The notes: generated by a model from the letters alone, not told the origin. Counted from the stretch's first letter, positions 46,390 to 55,723 are shown. The stretch is 64,000 nucleotides of DNA from Brevundimonas sp. (GCF_027484365.1 NZ_JAIXTC010000026.1:62001-126000); one strand, 5' to 3'. Numbers and translations are program-made.

Positions 46390-46440
46390 CCGGTGCTGAT
46401 GCTGGATCGCCTCGGTCCGCCCTTGCCCCGGAGTCTCCCC

Positions 46441-46743
46441 ATGCGCGCCGTCCTCCCCCTGCTCGCCCTCTGCGCCGCCTTCGCCGGCGCACCCGCAATC
46501 GCCCAGTCGACCGCACCGACCCGCCTGGTCCTGGCTGACGCCTCGCGCGTTCCTGCCCGCGCCACCATCATCGACGGCGCCAGCTGGCGTTGCGAAGGCC
46601 AGACCTGCACCGCTTCGGGGGGCGCCGATCAACCTGCCCCACGCGCCTGCCGACGGGTCGCCGCCCGTCTTGGGCCGGTGACGGAATTCTCATGGAAGGG
46701 CACGGCCCTGTCGGCAGAACAACTGGCCGCCTGCAACGCCTAG
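46441..46743 (+). CDS. Small secreted protein, 100 aa (CC_3452-like)
   Basis: A 100-residue exported protein with signal peptide AVLPLLALCAAFAGAPAIAQ. The mature part contains a probable disulfide pair in WRCEGQTCTASGG, a conserved-looking ACRRVAARLGPVTEFSW segment, and the end LSAEQLAACNA. I recall similar Caulobacterales/Sphingomonadales proteins named CC_3452 family, of unknown function; this is recollection only. The ATG at 46441 gives the proper signal peptide. A likely promoter lies about 55 bp upstream and a perfect bidirectional terminator downstream. Confidence 0.78.
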   Translation: MRAVLPLLALCAAFAGAPAIAQSTAPTRLVLADASRVPARATIIDGASWRCEGQTCTASGGADQPAPRACRRVAARLGPVTEFSWKGTALSAEQLAACNA

Positions 46744-46748
46744 AATGC

Positions 46749-46779
46749 AAAAGGGGCGGTCCACCGGACCGCCCCTTTT
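46749..46779. terminator. Bidirectional intrinsic terminator between the 46441 gene and gltX
   Basis: AAAAGGGGCGGTCC (46749-46762) pairs perfectly over 14 bp with GGACCGCCCCTTTT (46766-46779) around a 3-nt loop. It carries T tracts on both strands and serves two convergent genes. Confidence 0.95.
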
Positions 46780-46789
46780 CATTTCCGCC

Positions 46790-48139
46790 CTAGGCGATTT
46801 CGCCCCTGAGCCGCTTCTCGATCCGTTCGCGTCCGATCAGCGGCACGATCGTCGCCATGTCCGGCCCGTGCGGCTGGCCCGTCAGGATATGACGGAGCGG
46901 CATGAACAGGGCCTTGCCCTTGGCCCCCGTGGTTTCCTTGACCGCATTGGTCCAGGCCGACCATGCGCCCGCGTCGATGACCTCGGGCAGCACGGCCAGC
47001 GCCGCCGCCGCGAAGGCCGGATCCTCGATCACCGGCGTGACCGGCCCCCGTACCATCCGAGCCAGATCGACGACGTCGGCGAACTTCGTCAGATTGGCCC
47101 GCACCCCGTCCCAGAAGGTTTCGCCGAGATCACAGTCCAGCGCCTCCAGCCGCGCCTTCGCCGTCGCATAGGGCATGGCGTGCAGGGCCTGGGCGTTGAG
47201 CCGGTCCAGATCCTCGGTGTCGTAGCGGGCCGGCGACCGGCCCATCTTGTCGAAGCTGAAGCCGAGGCCCAGGGCATGGATATCGGCGGCGACTTCCAGC
47301 GGATCCGACGTGCCGATCCGGCCCAGATGGCTGGTGATGGCGATCGGCTCATAGCCCTGGTCCCGCATCTCGGCGACCGACAGGGATCCGAGACGCTTCG
47401 ACAGCGCAGCCCCGTCGGCCCCGACCAGCAGCGGCATGTGGGCGAAGTTCGGCACCGTCGTTCCGAGGCCCGCTGCGATCAGGGCTTCAAAAATCTCGAT
47501 CTGGGCGCCGGTGTTGGTGGTATGATCCTCGCCCCGGATGACGTGGGTGATCCCCATGTCGATGTCGTCGACGACCGACGGCAGGGTGTAGAGGTAGAGC
47601 CCGTCCTCGCGGATCAGCACCGGGTCCGACATCGAGGCCGTGTCCACCTCGGCATGACCGCGCGACAGGTCCTCCCAGGCCACGCGGCGGCCGTCCAGCT
47701 TGAAACGCCAGTGCGGCTTCCGGCCCTCGGCCTCGAACGCGGCCTTCTCTTCGTCCGTCAGCGCGAGGGCGGCGCGGTCATAGATCGGCGGCAGTCCGCG
47801 CGACAGCTGCACCTTGCGACGGCGGTCCAGCTCTTCCGATGTATCGTAGGCAGGATACAGGCGCCCGGCCGCCTTCAACCGCTCGGCCGCGTCGTCATAT
47901 CGGTCGAACCGCTTCGACTGGTTGTACCGCTCGTCCCACAGCAGGCCGAGCCAGGTCAGGTCGTCCTCGATCCCCTGCTCGAACTCCGGCGTCGAACGGG
48001 CCAGGTCGGTGTCGTCGATGCGCAGGACGAACGAGCCACCCTGGCCCTTGGCGAACATCCAGTTGACCAGGGCGGTGCGGACGTTGCCGACATGCAGCTT
48101 GCCGGTGGGCGACGGGGCGAAACGGACCTTGACGGACAT
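46790..48139 (-). CDS. gltX: Glutamate--tRNA ligase
   Basis: Class I synthetase that charges tRNA-Glu. In alphaproteobacteria a GluRS of this class may also misacylate tRNA-Gln or serve it in the amidotransferase pathway. The 449-residue product has the HIGH-equivalent HVGN in FAPSPTGKLHVGNVRTAL (from residue 7). The KMSKS-equivalent is GAALSKRLGS, and the RGEDHTTNTGAQIEIFEAL block follows the catalytic fold. The C-terminal anticodon domain ends IGRERIEKRLRGEIA. The ATG at 48139 (MSVKVRF) is the normal start. It is divergent from alr. Confidence 0.95.
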   Translation of the reverse strand: MSVKVRFAPSPTGKLHVGNVRTALVNWMFAKGQGGSFVLRIDDTDLARSTPEFEQGIEDDLTWLGLLWDERYNQSKRFDRYDDAAERLKAAGRLYPAYDTSEELDRRRKVQLSRGLPPIYDRAALALTDEEKAAFEAEGRKPHWRFKLDGRRVAWEDLSRGHAEVDTASMSDPVLIREDGLYLYTLPSVVDDIDMGITHVIRGEDHTTNTGAQIEIFEALIAAGLGTTVPNFAHMPLLVGADGAALSKRLGSLSVAEMRDQGYEPIAITSHLGRIGTSDPLEVAADIHALGLGFSFDKMGRSPARYDTEDLDRLNAQALHAMPYATAKARLEALDCDLGETFWDGVRANLTKFADVVDLARMVRGPVTPVIEDPAFAAAALAVLPEVIDAGAWSAWTNAVKETTGAKGKALFMPLRHILTGQPHGPDMATIVPLIGRERIEKRLRGEIA

Positions 48140-48269
48140 GGGACAGCGAGACCTTGAAAGCGAGGCGCGTAGGTCGGTCACGCGTCGTCCCAAGTCAAGG
48201 ACGGCGGCGGACGGGCCCTTCGGTCGCTTTTCGGCTTTTCCGGCAACGATCTTGCGGCATAAGGCGTCG

Positions 48270-49313
48270 ATGACCGCTCCCGCCTCCCTGACCGTCGATC
48301 TGGACGCCCTTTCGCACAACTTCCATGCGCTGGAGGCCGTGACCGGCGTGCCCGTGCATCCGGTGGTGAAGGCCAATGCCTATGGCCTGGGCGCCGTTCT
48401 GGTGGCGAAACGGCTGCTGGCCGAGGGTGCGCGGACCTTCTTCGTCGCTCGCCTGAACGAAGGCGTCGCCCTGCGCGAGGCGCTCGGCCCCGAACCGACC
48501 CTCTATGTGCTGGACGGCTGCGTCGGCGATGCGGCAGGTGCGCTGAAGGCCGCCGATCTACGCCCGATCCTCAACCACAGCGATCAGATCGCGTCCTGGA
48601 CGGCGGCCGGCGGCGGAGCCTGCGGGCTGCAGATCGACACCGGCATGAACCGGCTTGGCTTTCGCCCGGAGGACGCACCCGAACCCTTCCAGGGCCTCGA
48701 ACTGGTCATGAGCCACCTCGCCTGCGCCGACGAACCGGGCGAACCGATGAACCGGCGCCAGCGCGACGCTTTCGCCGCCGCGTCGGCGCGTTATCCGGAC
48801 GCCCTGAAGTCCTTCGCCAATTCCGGTGGGTGCTTCCTCGGCCCCGACTATGGTTTCGACGCCGTGCGCCCGGGCATCTGCCTCTACGGCGGTGGCCCCG
48901 AAGGACGGCCCGATCCCCGACTGAAGGCCGTCGCGACCCTGACCGCCGAAATCCTGCAGATCCGCGAGCTCCCGGCGGGCGAGAGCGTCGGCTATTCGCG
49001 CGGCTTCATCGCCGGCAGGACCCGGCGCATCGCCACCTGCGGCGCGGGCTACGCCGACGGCGTCTTCCGCAGCAACTGTCCTGACGGCCGGGTCTGGGCC
49101 GCCGGCGCCCTGCGCCCGGTCCTGGGTCGGGTGTCGATGGACGTTATCGCCGTGGACGTGACCGACGCCGACATCGGCCTCGGCGATCGCGTCGAACTGT
49201 TCGGGGCCAACCGCCCGATCGACGATGCCGCCTCGGCCGCGGGGACAATCAGCTATGAGCTGCTGACGTCCATCGGCAACCGCTGCGACCGCACCTGTCT
49301 TGGGGCACGCTAG
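48270..49313 (+). CDS. alr: Alanine racemase
   Basis: PLP enzyme making D-alanine for peptidoglycan. The 347-residue protein has the PLP lysine K34 in VVKANAYGLGA, a beta/alpha barrel, and the catalytic tyrosine in CGAGYADGVFRS at the start of the C-terminal beta domain. GRVSMDVIAVDVT and TISYELLTSIGNR complete the active site. The length is typical, slightly short. The ATG at 48270 was chosen by alignment to the fold start. radA follows after 75 bp on the same strand. Confidence 0.95.
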   Translation: MTAPASLTVDLDALSHNFHALEAVTGVPVHPVVKANAYGLGAVLVAKRLLAEGARTFFVARLNEGVALREALGPEPTLYVLDGCVGDAAGALKAADLRPILNHSDQIASWTAAGGGACGLQIDTGMNRLGFRPEDAPEPFQGLELVMSHLACADEPGEPMNRRQRDAFAAASARYPDALKSFANSGGCFLGPDYGFDAVRPGICLYGGGPEGRPDPRLKAVATLTAEILQIRELPAGESVGYSRGFIAGRTRRIATCGAGYADGVFRSNCPDGRVWAAGALRPVLGRVSMDVIAVDVTDADIGLGDRVELFGANRPIDDAASAAGTISYELLTSIGNRCDRTCLGAR

Positions 49314-49388
49314 CGGGCACGACAATATCGGTCGCACCCTCATCGACTCCCCCTGCCCGGCGCCGCGCGACTCCTGTAAGCCGTCCGT

Positions 49389-50756
49389 ATGGCCAGAGAC
49401 GGTGCGATCTATGTTTGTCAGTCCTGCGGGGCCGTCCACGGCAAGTGGTCGGGCCAGTGCGGCTCCTGCGGCCAGTGGAACACCATCGTCGAGGAAGGCC
49501 GTTCGGCCTCGCCCCCCGGCGCTCTGAAGCCCGCGTCCACCGCCAGGGCGCGGGGTCTGCAGTTCGAATCCCTGCTGTCCGAGACCCCTGAACCGCCCCG
49601 CATCGTCACCGGCGTGACCGAGTTCGACCGCGTCTGCGGCGGCGGCGTCGTGCCCGGCTCGGCCATCCTGCTCAGCGGCGATCCCGGGGTCGGCAAGTCG
49701 ACCTTGCTGCTCGACGTCGCCGGCCGCGCCGCCCTGTCCGGCGCCCGCGTCGCCTATATCTCCGGCGAGGAGGCGATCGAGCAGATCCGCGCCCGCGCCA
49801 AACGGATGGGCCTGTCCGAGGCGCCAGTTCAGCTCGCCTCCGCCACGGCGCTCCGCGACATCCTCGCGACTCTGAAGCGGGACAGGTTCGACATCGTCAT
49901 CGTCGATTCGATCCAGACCCTGTGGTCCGACGCCCACGAGGCCGGGCCCGGCTCCGTGACCCAGGTCCGCGCCTGCGCCGGCGAACTGGTCCGTCTGGCC
50001 AAGGCCGGCGGCCCCGCCGTCGTCCTCGTCGGCCACGTCACCAAGGACGGACAGGTCGCAGGCCCGCGCGTGGTCGAACACATGGTCGATGCGGTCCTCA
50101 GCTTCGAGGGCGAGCGAGGCTATCCCTTCCGGATTCTGCGCGCCGGCAAGAACCGCTTCGGCGCCACCGACGAGATCGGCGTGTTCGAGATGGGCGACGC
50201 GGGCCTGCGCGAAGTCTCCAATCCGTCGGCCCTGTTCCTCGGCGAGGGCAAGGATCGTGCGCCCGGCGCGGCCGTCTTCGCCGGGATCGAAGGCTCCCGC
50301 CCCGTTCTGGTCGAGATCCAGGCCCTGGTGTCCAAATCCGCCTATGGCACGCCGCGTCGCGCCGTCATCGGCTGGGAGACAGGCCGCCTCGCCATGATCC
50401 TGGCGGTGCTGGAGGCCCGCTGCGGTTTCGGCTTCGGCGACCAGGACGTCTATCTGAACGTCGCCGGCGGCCTGCGCATCAACGAGCCGGCCGCCGACCT
50501 CGCCGCCGCCGCGGCCCTGATTTCATCCGCCACGGGCATGCCCCTGCCCCAGGGCTGCATCGTCTTCGGCGAGATCAGCCTGTCCGGAGAGGTCCGCGCC
50601 GTCGGCCGGGCCGAGGCCCGCCTGCGCGAGGCGCAAAAGCTCGGCTTCGACCAGGCCCTCTCGCCCCCCCTGACGGTCAAGGGGGGCGGTGTTCTGGTCA
50701 CAGGCGTCAGCCGATTGACCGAGGCGGTCGAACGAATCTCCCAGAACAGGTATTGA
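49389..50756 (+). CDS. radA: DNA repair protein RadA
   Basis: RecA-like ATPase and branch-migration helicase in recombination repair. The 455-residue product has the N-terminal zinc finger (YVCQSCGAVHGKWSGQC, then GSCGQW). Walker A is GDPGVGKSTLLLD, Walker B is FDIVIVDSIQT, and the RadA-specific motif is KNRFGATDEIGVFEM. A C-terminal Lon-protease-like domain ends with the GEISLSGEVRAVGRAEARLREA block. It is followed by cvpA and purF on the same strand, with short gaps. Confidence 0.97.
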   Translation: MARDGAIYVCQSCGAVHGKWSGQCGSCGQWNTIVEEGRSASPPGALKPASTARARGLQFESLLSETPEPPRIVTGVTEFDRVCGGGVVPGSAILLSGDPGVGKSTLLLDVAGRAALSGARVAYISGEEAIEQIRARAKRMGLSEAPVQLASATALRDILATLKRDRFDIVIVDSIQTLWSDAHEAGPGSVTQVRACAGELVRLAKAGGPAVVLVGHVTKDGQVAGPRVVEHMVDAVLSFEGERGYPFRILRAGKNRFGATDEIGVFEMGDAGLREVSNPSALFLGEGKDRAPGAAVFAGIEGSRPVLVEIQALVSKSAYGTPRRAVIGWETGRLAMILAVLEARCGFGFGDQDVYLNVAGGLRINEPAADLAAAAALISSATGMPLPQGCIVFGEISLSGEVRAVGRAEARLREAQKLGFDQALSPPLTVKGGGVLVTGVSRLTEAVERISQNRY

Positions 50757-50781
50757 TGTCGGTGGTCTGCACGGGAACCGA

Positions 50782-51378
50782 ATGACCGGCTTTGACGCCT
50801 TCGCCATTATCGTGATCCTTGCCTCAGCGGCCGCCGGCTGGGTTCGCGGCGGCACGCGTGAGCTGATCACCCTGCTCAGCTTTGTGCTGGCGGCCTTCAT
50901 CGCCTTGGTCGCCCTGCCCCTGACGGCCCCCATTGGGCGCGCCCTGGTCGACCCCGACTGGGCCGGATCCATCGCCGCCGCGATCGCCTCCTTCCTGCTG
51001 GTCTATTTCGGAATCCGCATCTTCGGCTCGATTCTGTCGAAACGCGCCCAGGCCCATCCGACACTGGGCGGAATCGACCGGTTCATCGGCATCCTTGTCG
51101 GCACCGGCCGGTCCCTGGTCCTACTGGGCGCCATTCATCTGGTCATTGTCGCCGCCATGCCCGGCGAAAAGACGCCGCGCTGGCTGTCCGAGGCGACCCT
51201 GCGTCCGGTCAGCGCCGGAGCCGCCCGCGCCATCCAGATCATCCTCCCCGGCATCGGCCGCGGCGCCGACGCCATCAGCCCGGTGGTCGATTCATCCGTC
51301 CGCAGAGGCTTTTCGAACGATCAAGCCTTGCCCTCGCCCCAAACCGGCCCTAACTCGCGCCCGTCCGCCGTCCAGTAA
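50782..51378 (+). CDS. cvpA: CvpA family membrane protein
   Basis: A 198-residue inner-membrane protein with four predicted helices in the first 150 residues. Landmarks are FDAFAIIVILASAAAGWVRG at the start, the FLLVYFGIRIFGSIL helix, and GGIDRFIGILVGTGRSLVLL. In E. coli CvpA is needed for colicin V production and lies next to purF, as here. Its basic function is unsettled. The C-terminal 40 residues are polar and variable. purF starts 28 bp later. Confidence 0.92.
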   Translation: MTGFDAFAIIVILASAAAGWVRGGTRELITLLSFVLAAFIALVALPLTAPIGRALVDPDWAGSIAAAIASFLLVYFGIRIFGSILSKRAQAHPTLGGIDRFIGILVGTGRSLVLLGAIHLVIVAAMPGEKTPRWLSEATLRPVSAGAARAIQIILPGIGRGADAISPVVDSSVRRGFSNDQALPSPQTGPNSRPSAVQ

Positions 51379-51406
51379 AATTTCGCCTGTCATCGGAGCC
51401 TCCACG

Positions 51407-52921
51407 ATGCGCAGCTTGCCCCACGACATCCAGCCTCCGGTCGTTCACCGGGAGCACTATCGAGACGCGGATGACGACCATCCGCGCCTGGAATGCGGCG
51501 TCTGCGGCGTCTGGGGCGCCGACAAGGACGAGGCCTCGGGCATCGTCGCCCTCGGCCTCCACGCCCTGCAGCATCGCGGCCAGGAAGCCTGCGGTATCGC
51601 CTCGGTCAATGCCGAGCGCTTCCACACCGAACGCCACATGGGCCATGTCGGCGAGGCTTTCGGCGGCACCGACCTGGCCAAACGCATGCCGGGTTCGGCG
51701 GCCGTGGGCCACACCCGCTACTCCACCGCCGGCGGCAGCTTCCTGCGCAACATCCAGCCGATGTTCGCCGACCTGGACCAGGGCGGCATCGCCATCGCCC
51801 ACAACGGCAACCTGACCAACTTCCACTATCTGCGGAACCAGCTGGTCGGCGAGGGTTCGATCTTCCAGTCCACCTCGGACTCCGAAGTCATTCTCCACCT
51901 GATCGCCCGCAGCCGTAAGGCCAAGATCGTCGACCGCTTCATCGACGCCCTGGCGCGGATCGAGGGCGGCTATGCCCTGGTCGCCCAGACCCGCACCAAG
52001 CTGATCGGAGCCCGCGATCCGCTGGGCATCCGGCCGCTGGTGCTGGGCAAGATCGGCGAGGCCTGGGTCATGGCGTCCGAGACCTGCGCCCTGGACACCA
52101 TCGGCGCGACCTTCGTGCGCGACGTCGAGCATGGCGAGGTCATCGTCATCGACCACGAGGGCCTGCGCTCCATCAAACCCTTCCCGGCCCGCGCCGCCCG
52201 CCCCTGTCTGTTCGAATACGTCTACTTCTCGCGCCCCGACAGCGTCGTGAACGGCCGCTCGGTCTATGGCGTGCGCAAGCGCATGGGCGAGGGCCTCGCC
52301 CGCGAGTTCCCGATCGAGGCCGACGTCGTCGTGCCCGTGCCCGACTCCGGAGTGCCGGCCGCCCTCGGCTATGCCCAGGCCAGCGGCATCCCCTATGAAA
52401 TGGGGATCATCCGCAGCCACTACCTCGGCCGCACCTTCATCCAGCCCAGCCAGGGCGCCCGTCAGAAGGGGGTGGCCATGAAGCACAGCCCCAACCGGGC
52501 GGTGATCGAGGGCAAGCGGGTCGTTCTGATCGACGATTCGATCGTGCGCGGCACCACCTCGGTGAAACTGGTCCGCGCAGTGCGTGACGCCGGCGCGACC
52601 GAGGTCCACCTCCGTTCCGCCAGCCCGCCGATCCTTTGGCCCGACTTCTACGGCATCGACATGCCGGAACGTGACCAGCTGATCGCCGCCAACAAGACCC
52701 TGGAAGAGATGCGCCAGATGCTGGAGGTCGATTCGCTCGGCTTCCTGTCGGTCGACGGTCTCTACAAGGCCATGGGCGAGACCGGCCGCAACGACGCCGA
52801 GCCCCAGTTCACCGACCACTATTTCACCGGCGACTATCCGACCCGTCTCGTGGACCGCGAGATCGAGGAAGGCGGCCGCGACGTCATCGGGCGGCAACTT
52901 TCACTGCTGGTCAGCGCTTAA
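51407..52921 (+). CDS. purF: Amidophosphoribosyltransferase
   Basis: First committed step of purine synthesis: PRPP plus glutamine to phosphoribosylamine. The 504-residue protein has an N-terminal propeptide of about 29 residues ending before C30 in ECGVCGVWGADKD. C30 would become the N-terminal nucleophile of the class II glutaminase after processing. HNGNLTNFHYLR and TSDSEVILHLIA belong to the glutaminase. The PRPP-binding motif is VVLIDDSIVRGTTS. The propeptide and a probable Fe-S cluster fit the Bacillus-type enzyme. The ATG at 51407 follows a CGGAG ribosome binding site. Confidence 0.97.
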   Translation: MRSLPHDIQPPVVHREHYRDADDDHPRLECGVCGVWGADKDEASGIVALGLHALQHRGQEACGIASVNAERFHTERHMGHVGEAFGGTDLAKRMPGSAAVGHTRYSTAGGSFLRNIQPMFADLDQGGIAIAHNGNLTNFHYLRNQLVGEGSIFQSTSDSEVILHLIARSRKAKIVDRFIDALARIEGGYALVAQTRTKLIGARDPLGIRPLVLGKIGEAWVMASETCALDTIGATFVRDVEHGEVIVIDHEGLRSIKPFPARAARPCLFEYVYFSRPDSVVNGRSVYGVRKRMGEGLAREFPIEADVVVPVPDSGVPAALGYAQASGIPYEMGIIRSHYLGRTFIQPSQGARQKGVAMKHSPNRAVIEGKRVVLIDDSIVRGTTSVKLVRAVRDAGATEVHLRSASPPILWPDFYGIDMPERDQLIAANKTLEEMRQMLEVDSLGFLSVDGLYKAMGETGRNDAEPQFTDHYFTGDYPTRLVDREIEEGGRDVIGRQLSLLVSA

Positions 52922-52983
52922 AGGCCCACATCCAGAAACGCGGGCGGCGCTTCACGCATGCGGACGCGCCCGGTAAGGAAGCC

Positions 52984-53328
52984 ATGACGAACCTCGGCTA
53001 CTTCACGCTCGACACCCTCGATATCGACAAGGCCAGGGCCTTCTACGGTGCCCTGTTCGGCTGGACGTTCGACCCCGACGCCTCGAAGCCGACCTACGCC
53101 CACGTCGCCGACAGCAATCCGCCGTTCGGCTTCAGCAAGGTCGAGCGCGCTCGCGACTTCACCAACCTCTATTTCCGCGTGGATGACATCGCGGCCGTCT
53201 GCGCCAGGATCAGTGAACTCGGCGGCAAGGCGGCGATTCCTTCGGAAAGCCCCTCGGGCCTCGGCGCTGTCGTCTGCGACGACCAGGGCGTAAGCTTCAG
53301 CCTGTGGCAGCCGGCCCCCGGCTTCTGA
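52984..53328 (+). CDS. VOC-family (glyoxalase-like) protein
   Basis: A 114-residue single vicinal-oxygen-chelate domain. Features are the beta-alpha-beta start FTLDTLDIDKARAFYGALFG, the segment NLYFRVDDIAAVCARISELGGKA, and the end VVCDDQGVSFSLWQPA. VOC proteins include glyoxalases, dioxygenases and antibiotic-binding proteins; activity cannot be told. It is a free-standing gene between purF and a short-chain dehydrogenase on the same strand. Confidence 0.88.
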   Translation: MTNLGYFTLDTLDIDKARAFYGALFGWTFDPDASKPTYAHVADSNPPFGFSKVERARDFTNLYFRVDDIAAVCARISELGGKAAIPSESPSGLGAVVCDDQGVSFSLWQPAPGF

Positions 53329-53382
53329 CGTCCACGCCGTGAACCGTCTTCCGCCGCCAGGGTCGCCGCGCTATCAGGCGCG

Positions 53383-54138
53383 ATGACTTCCGACCTCCCC
53401 CTGAATGACCGTATCGCCCTCGTCGTCGGCGCCTCCCGCGGCATAGGCTACGAGGCCGCCCTCGCCCTCGCCGTGGCCGGCGCCCACGTCGTCGCCACCG
53501 CCCGGACGCAAGGCGCGCTGGAAGAGCTGGACGACGCCATCTATGCCGCCACTGGCCGCCACGCGACCCTGGTGCCTTTTGATCTGGTCGACGGGGGCGG
53601 TATCGACCGGCTGGGCGGGGCCATCTTCGGCCGCTTCGGCAAGCTCGACATCTGGGTCAACGCCGCCGCCACACTGGGCGCCCAGGGCCTGACCCCGGTC
53701 AGCCACATCGACCCGCGCGGCTTCGCCAAGATCGAGAAGACCAACTTCACCGCCACCTACCGGCTGATCCGTTCGCTGGAGCCCCTGTTGCGCGCCTCCG
53801 ACGCCGGGCGCGTCATCCACCTGACCACCAGCCTCGCCCGCGAGCCCAAGGCCTTCTGGGGCCTCTATGCCGCGACCAAGGCCGGCGCCGAGGCCCTGAT
53901 GCTGGCCTGGGGCGACGAGATCGAGAACACCAACGTCCGCATCAGCGTCCTCGACCCCGGCCGGATGCGGACTCAGATGCGCGCCCAGGCCTTCCCCGGC
54001 GAAGACCCCATGACCCTGCCGGCCCCGTCAGAGCTCGCCCACCTGATCGTCGAACTGGCGCGCCCCGACCTGACGCCGCCGACGAAGGTCTCGTTCAAGG
54101 CGTGGAAGGCGGACCTGCCCGCCGGCGCCCTCATTTAA
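53383..54138 (+). CDS. Short-chain dehydrogenase/reductase
   Basis: A 251-residue SDR with the cofactor motif VVGASRGIG (15-23), the structural WVNAAATLG (equivalent of NNAG), and the catalytic triad S150, Y162 and K166 (TTSLAREPKAFWGLYAATK). The arginine in the NADP loop (ATARTQGAL) suggests NADP preference. The C-terminal SFKAWKADLPAG may aid tetramer contacts. The substrate is unknown. It follows the VOC gene by 54 bp. Confidence 0.92.
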   Translation: MTSDLPLNDRIALVVGASRGIGYEAALALAVAGAHVVATARTQGALEELDDAIYAATGRHATLVPFDLVDGGGIDRLGGAIFGRFGKLDIWVNAAATLGAQGLTPVSHIDPRGFAKIEKTNFTATYRLIRSLEPLLRASDAGRVIHLTTSLAREPKAFWGLYAATKAGAEALMLAWGDEIENTNVRISVLDPGRMRTQMRAQAFPGEDPMTLPAPSELAHLIVELARPDLTPPTKVSFKAWKADLPAGALI

Positions 54139-54215
54139 CTGCGGCTCGTCCCCGCCAGCCGTCGCTGGTCCCCGGACGCTCGGCCTGACGGGTCGAACCG
54201 GGCAGCAGGACGGTC

Positions 54216-54887
54216 ATGACCGTCTTCACATCTCTCCTGTCCGTCCACATCGGCGTGGGCCTTTTCGCGGTCGCCGTCGGCCTCCTGCCCATTTTCACCC
54301 GCAAGGGATCCCGCCTGCATCGACTGTCGGGCCGGGTGTTCGCGGGCTCCATGATCGTTCTCCTGATCTGCGCCTGGGCCATGACGGCGCTTCAGCCCGA
54401 TCCCTATTTCCTCGGACTGTCCGCGACGGCGTCCCTGACCCTGTTTTCCGGATTGCGTGTCCTTGGACGAAAGCGGCCGGACCTGAACCCGGGCGACCGC
54501 GCCCGACCGCTTGACTGGATCGTGACGCTTGCGGCGGCGGGCATCGGCCTGCTGACGACCTGGATGGCGATCAAGGGCTACGGCGACACCCCGCCCCAGA
54601 TCCTGATCGCCCTGGCCTACGGGGCGCTGTCGATGAGCGGATGGGACCTGTGGCGGTTCAGCCGCCCGCTGGACTGGCCGTTCAGCCCTCGTCTGTGGAC
54701 CTTCGAACACCTATGGAAGATGCTCGGCGCCTACGGTGCCGTGCTGTCGGCCTTCTCCGGCAACTTCCTCACCTTCCTGCCCCCGCCCTGGAGCGCCCTT
54801 TGGCCGACGGTCCTGTTCCAGTCGCTGAGCGTGATCTGGATCGCCGTCCTGCTCGTCCGGAGCCGGGCCCGCCCCGCGGCCGCCTGA
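54216..54887 (+). CDS. Integral membrane protein, 223 aa (DUF2306-like)
   Basis: A polytopic protein with about six to seven membrane helices. The N-terminal HIGVGLFAVAVGLLPIFTRK and the following LHRLSGRVFAGSMIVLL recall the DUF2306 group of predicted membrane proteins, whose function is unknown. Conserved-looking polar residues in the helices (His, Arg, Lys) could bind haem or protons; that is only a guess. The LytTR-domain gene begins 2 bp after its stop, so the two are probably co-transcribed and may act together in membrane sensing. Confidence 0.75.
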   Translation: MTVFTSLLSVHIGVGLFAVAVGLLPIFTRKGSRLHRLSGRVFAGSMIVLLICAWAMTALQPDPYFLGLSATASLTLFSGLRVLGRKRPDLNPGDRARPLDWIVTLAAAGIGLLTTWMAIKGYGDTPPQILIALAYGALSMSGWDLWRFSRPLDWPFSPRLWTFEHLWKMLGAYGAVLSAFSGNFLTFLPPPWSALWPTVLFQSLSVIWIAVLLVRSRARPAAA

Positions 54888-54889
54888 CC

Positions 54890-55723
54890 TTGCCGAGGCT
54901 TCCCTTCCCCGCGGTTCTCGGCGCCTTCGCCGTCTACAGCTACGGCGCGACGACCGTCTCCGCCTCCTGGTTCCTGCGGCGCGACTACGGCCTGGGGGTC
55001 ATCGAGTCCATCGGGTGGGCGGGACTGATCTTCTCGCCGTGGATCGCGGTGGGCCTGGTCGTCTGGACCGTGCTGCGGCTCACAGAGGCTCGCGCCCGCG
55101 CCGTCGCCCTCCTCGCAGGCCTGACGCTCGCGATCGTTCCCCTGGCCGCGATCGCCACGACGGCGATCGACCGCGCCCTGCGCGGGGCGGGCTGGACCTT
55201 CGGCGAAGTCCTGCATCGTGCCATCGACCGCCTGCCCGTGGCCATCCTTCTGTATACGGCCGTCGTGGCCGCCGGACTGGCGGCGGCCTATTGGCTGCGA
55301 GCCGACCGCCACAGACGCGAGATGCAGGCCCTCTCAGACGCACTGGAGGTCTTGCGCGCGCCCCGGGCTGTTACACCGGAGCCTCCCGCGACCCTCATCG
55401 TCGCGGTCGGTCGCCGTCGCGTTCCCGTCAGCCCGCACGAGATCGAGTGGGTCTCCTCGGCCGGCAATTATGCCGTGGTCCACTGGCGCGATCAGGAGGG
55501 TCTTGTGCGCGAAACCCTGCAACAGCTCGAGGCGAGACTGGAAAGCGCCCGGTTCGCGCGCGGCCATCGCTCCAACCTGATCAACCTCGCCCGCGTCGCC
55601 GACCTTCGGCCGCTGTCCGACGGGGCCTGGCGGGCCACGATGGACAGCGGCGCTGAGCTGGTGATCAGCCGCACCTGTCGAGACGCCTTCCTGGCGCGGC
55701 TGGGGCGCCGAGGGTCGGCCTGA
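54890..55723 (+). CDS. Membrane-anchored LytTR-type DNA-binding regulator
   Basis: About 277 residues. Four membrane helices occupy roughly residues 8-145, followed by a LytTR DNA-binding domain (about 172-277: VPVSPHEIEWVSSAGNYAVVH, ARFARGHRSNLINLARV). LytTR domains bind direct-repeat promoters, and membrane-linked versions are typical of alphaproteobacteria. No in-frame ATG exists before the membrane region except one deep inside the upstream gene, so I use the TTG at 54890. The start is uncertain. Coupling to the upstream membrane protein suggests a sensor-regulator pair. Confidence 0.78.
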   Translation: MPRLPFPAVLGAFAVYSYGATTVSASWFLRRDYGLGVIESIGWAGLIFSPWIAVGLVVWTVLRLTEARARAVALLAGLTLAIVPLAAIATTAIDRALRGAGWTFGEVLHRAIDRLPVAILLYTAVVAAGLAAAYWLRADRHRREMQALSDALEVLRAPRAVTPEPPATLIVAVGRRRVPVSPHEIEWVSSAGNYAVVHWRDQEGLVRETLQQLEARLESARFARGHRSNLINLARVADLRPLSDGAWRATMDSGAELVISRTCRDAFLARLGRRGSA

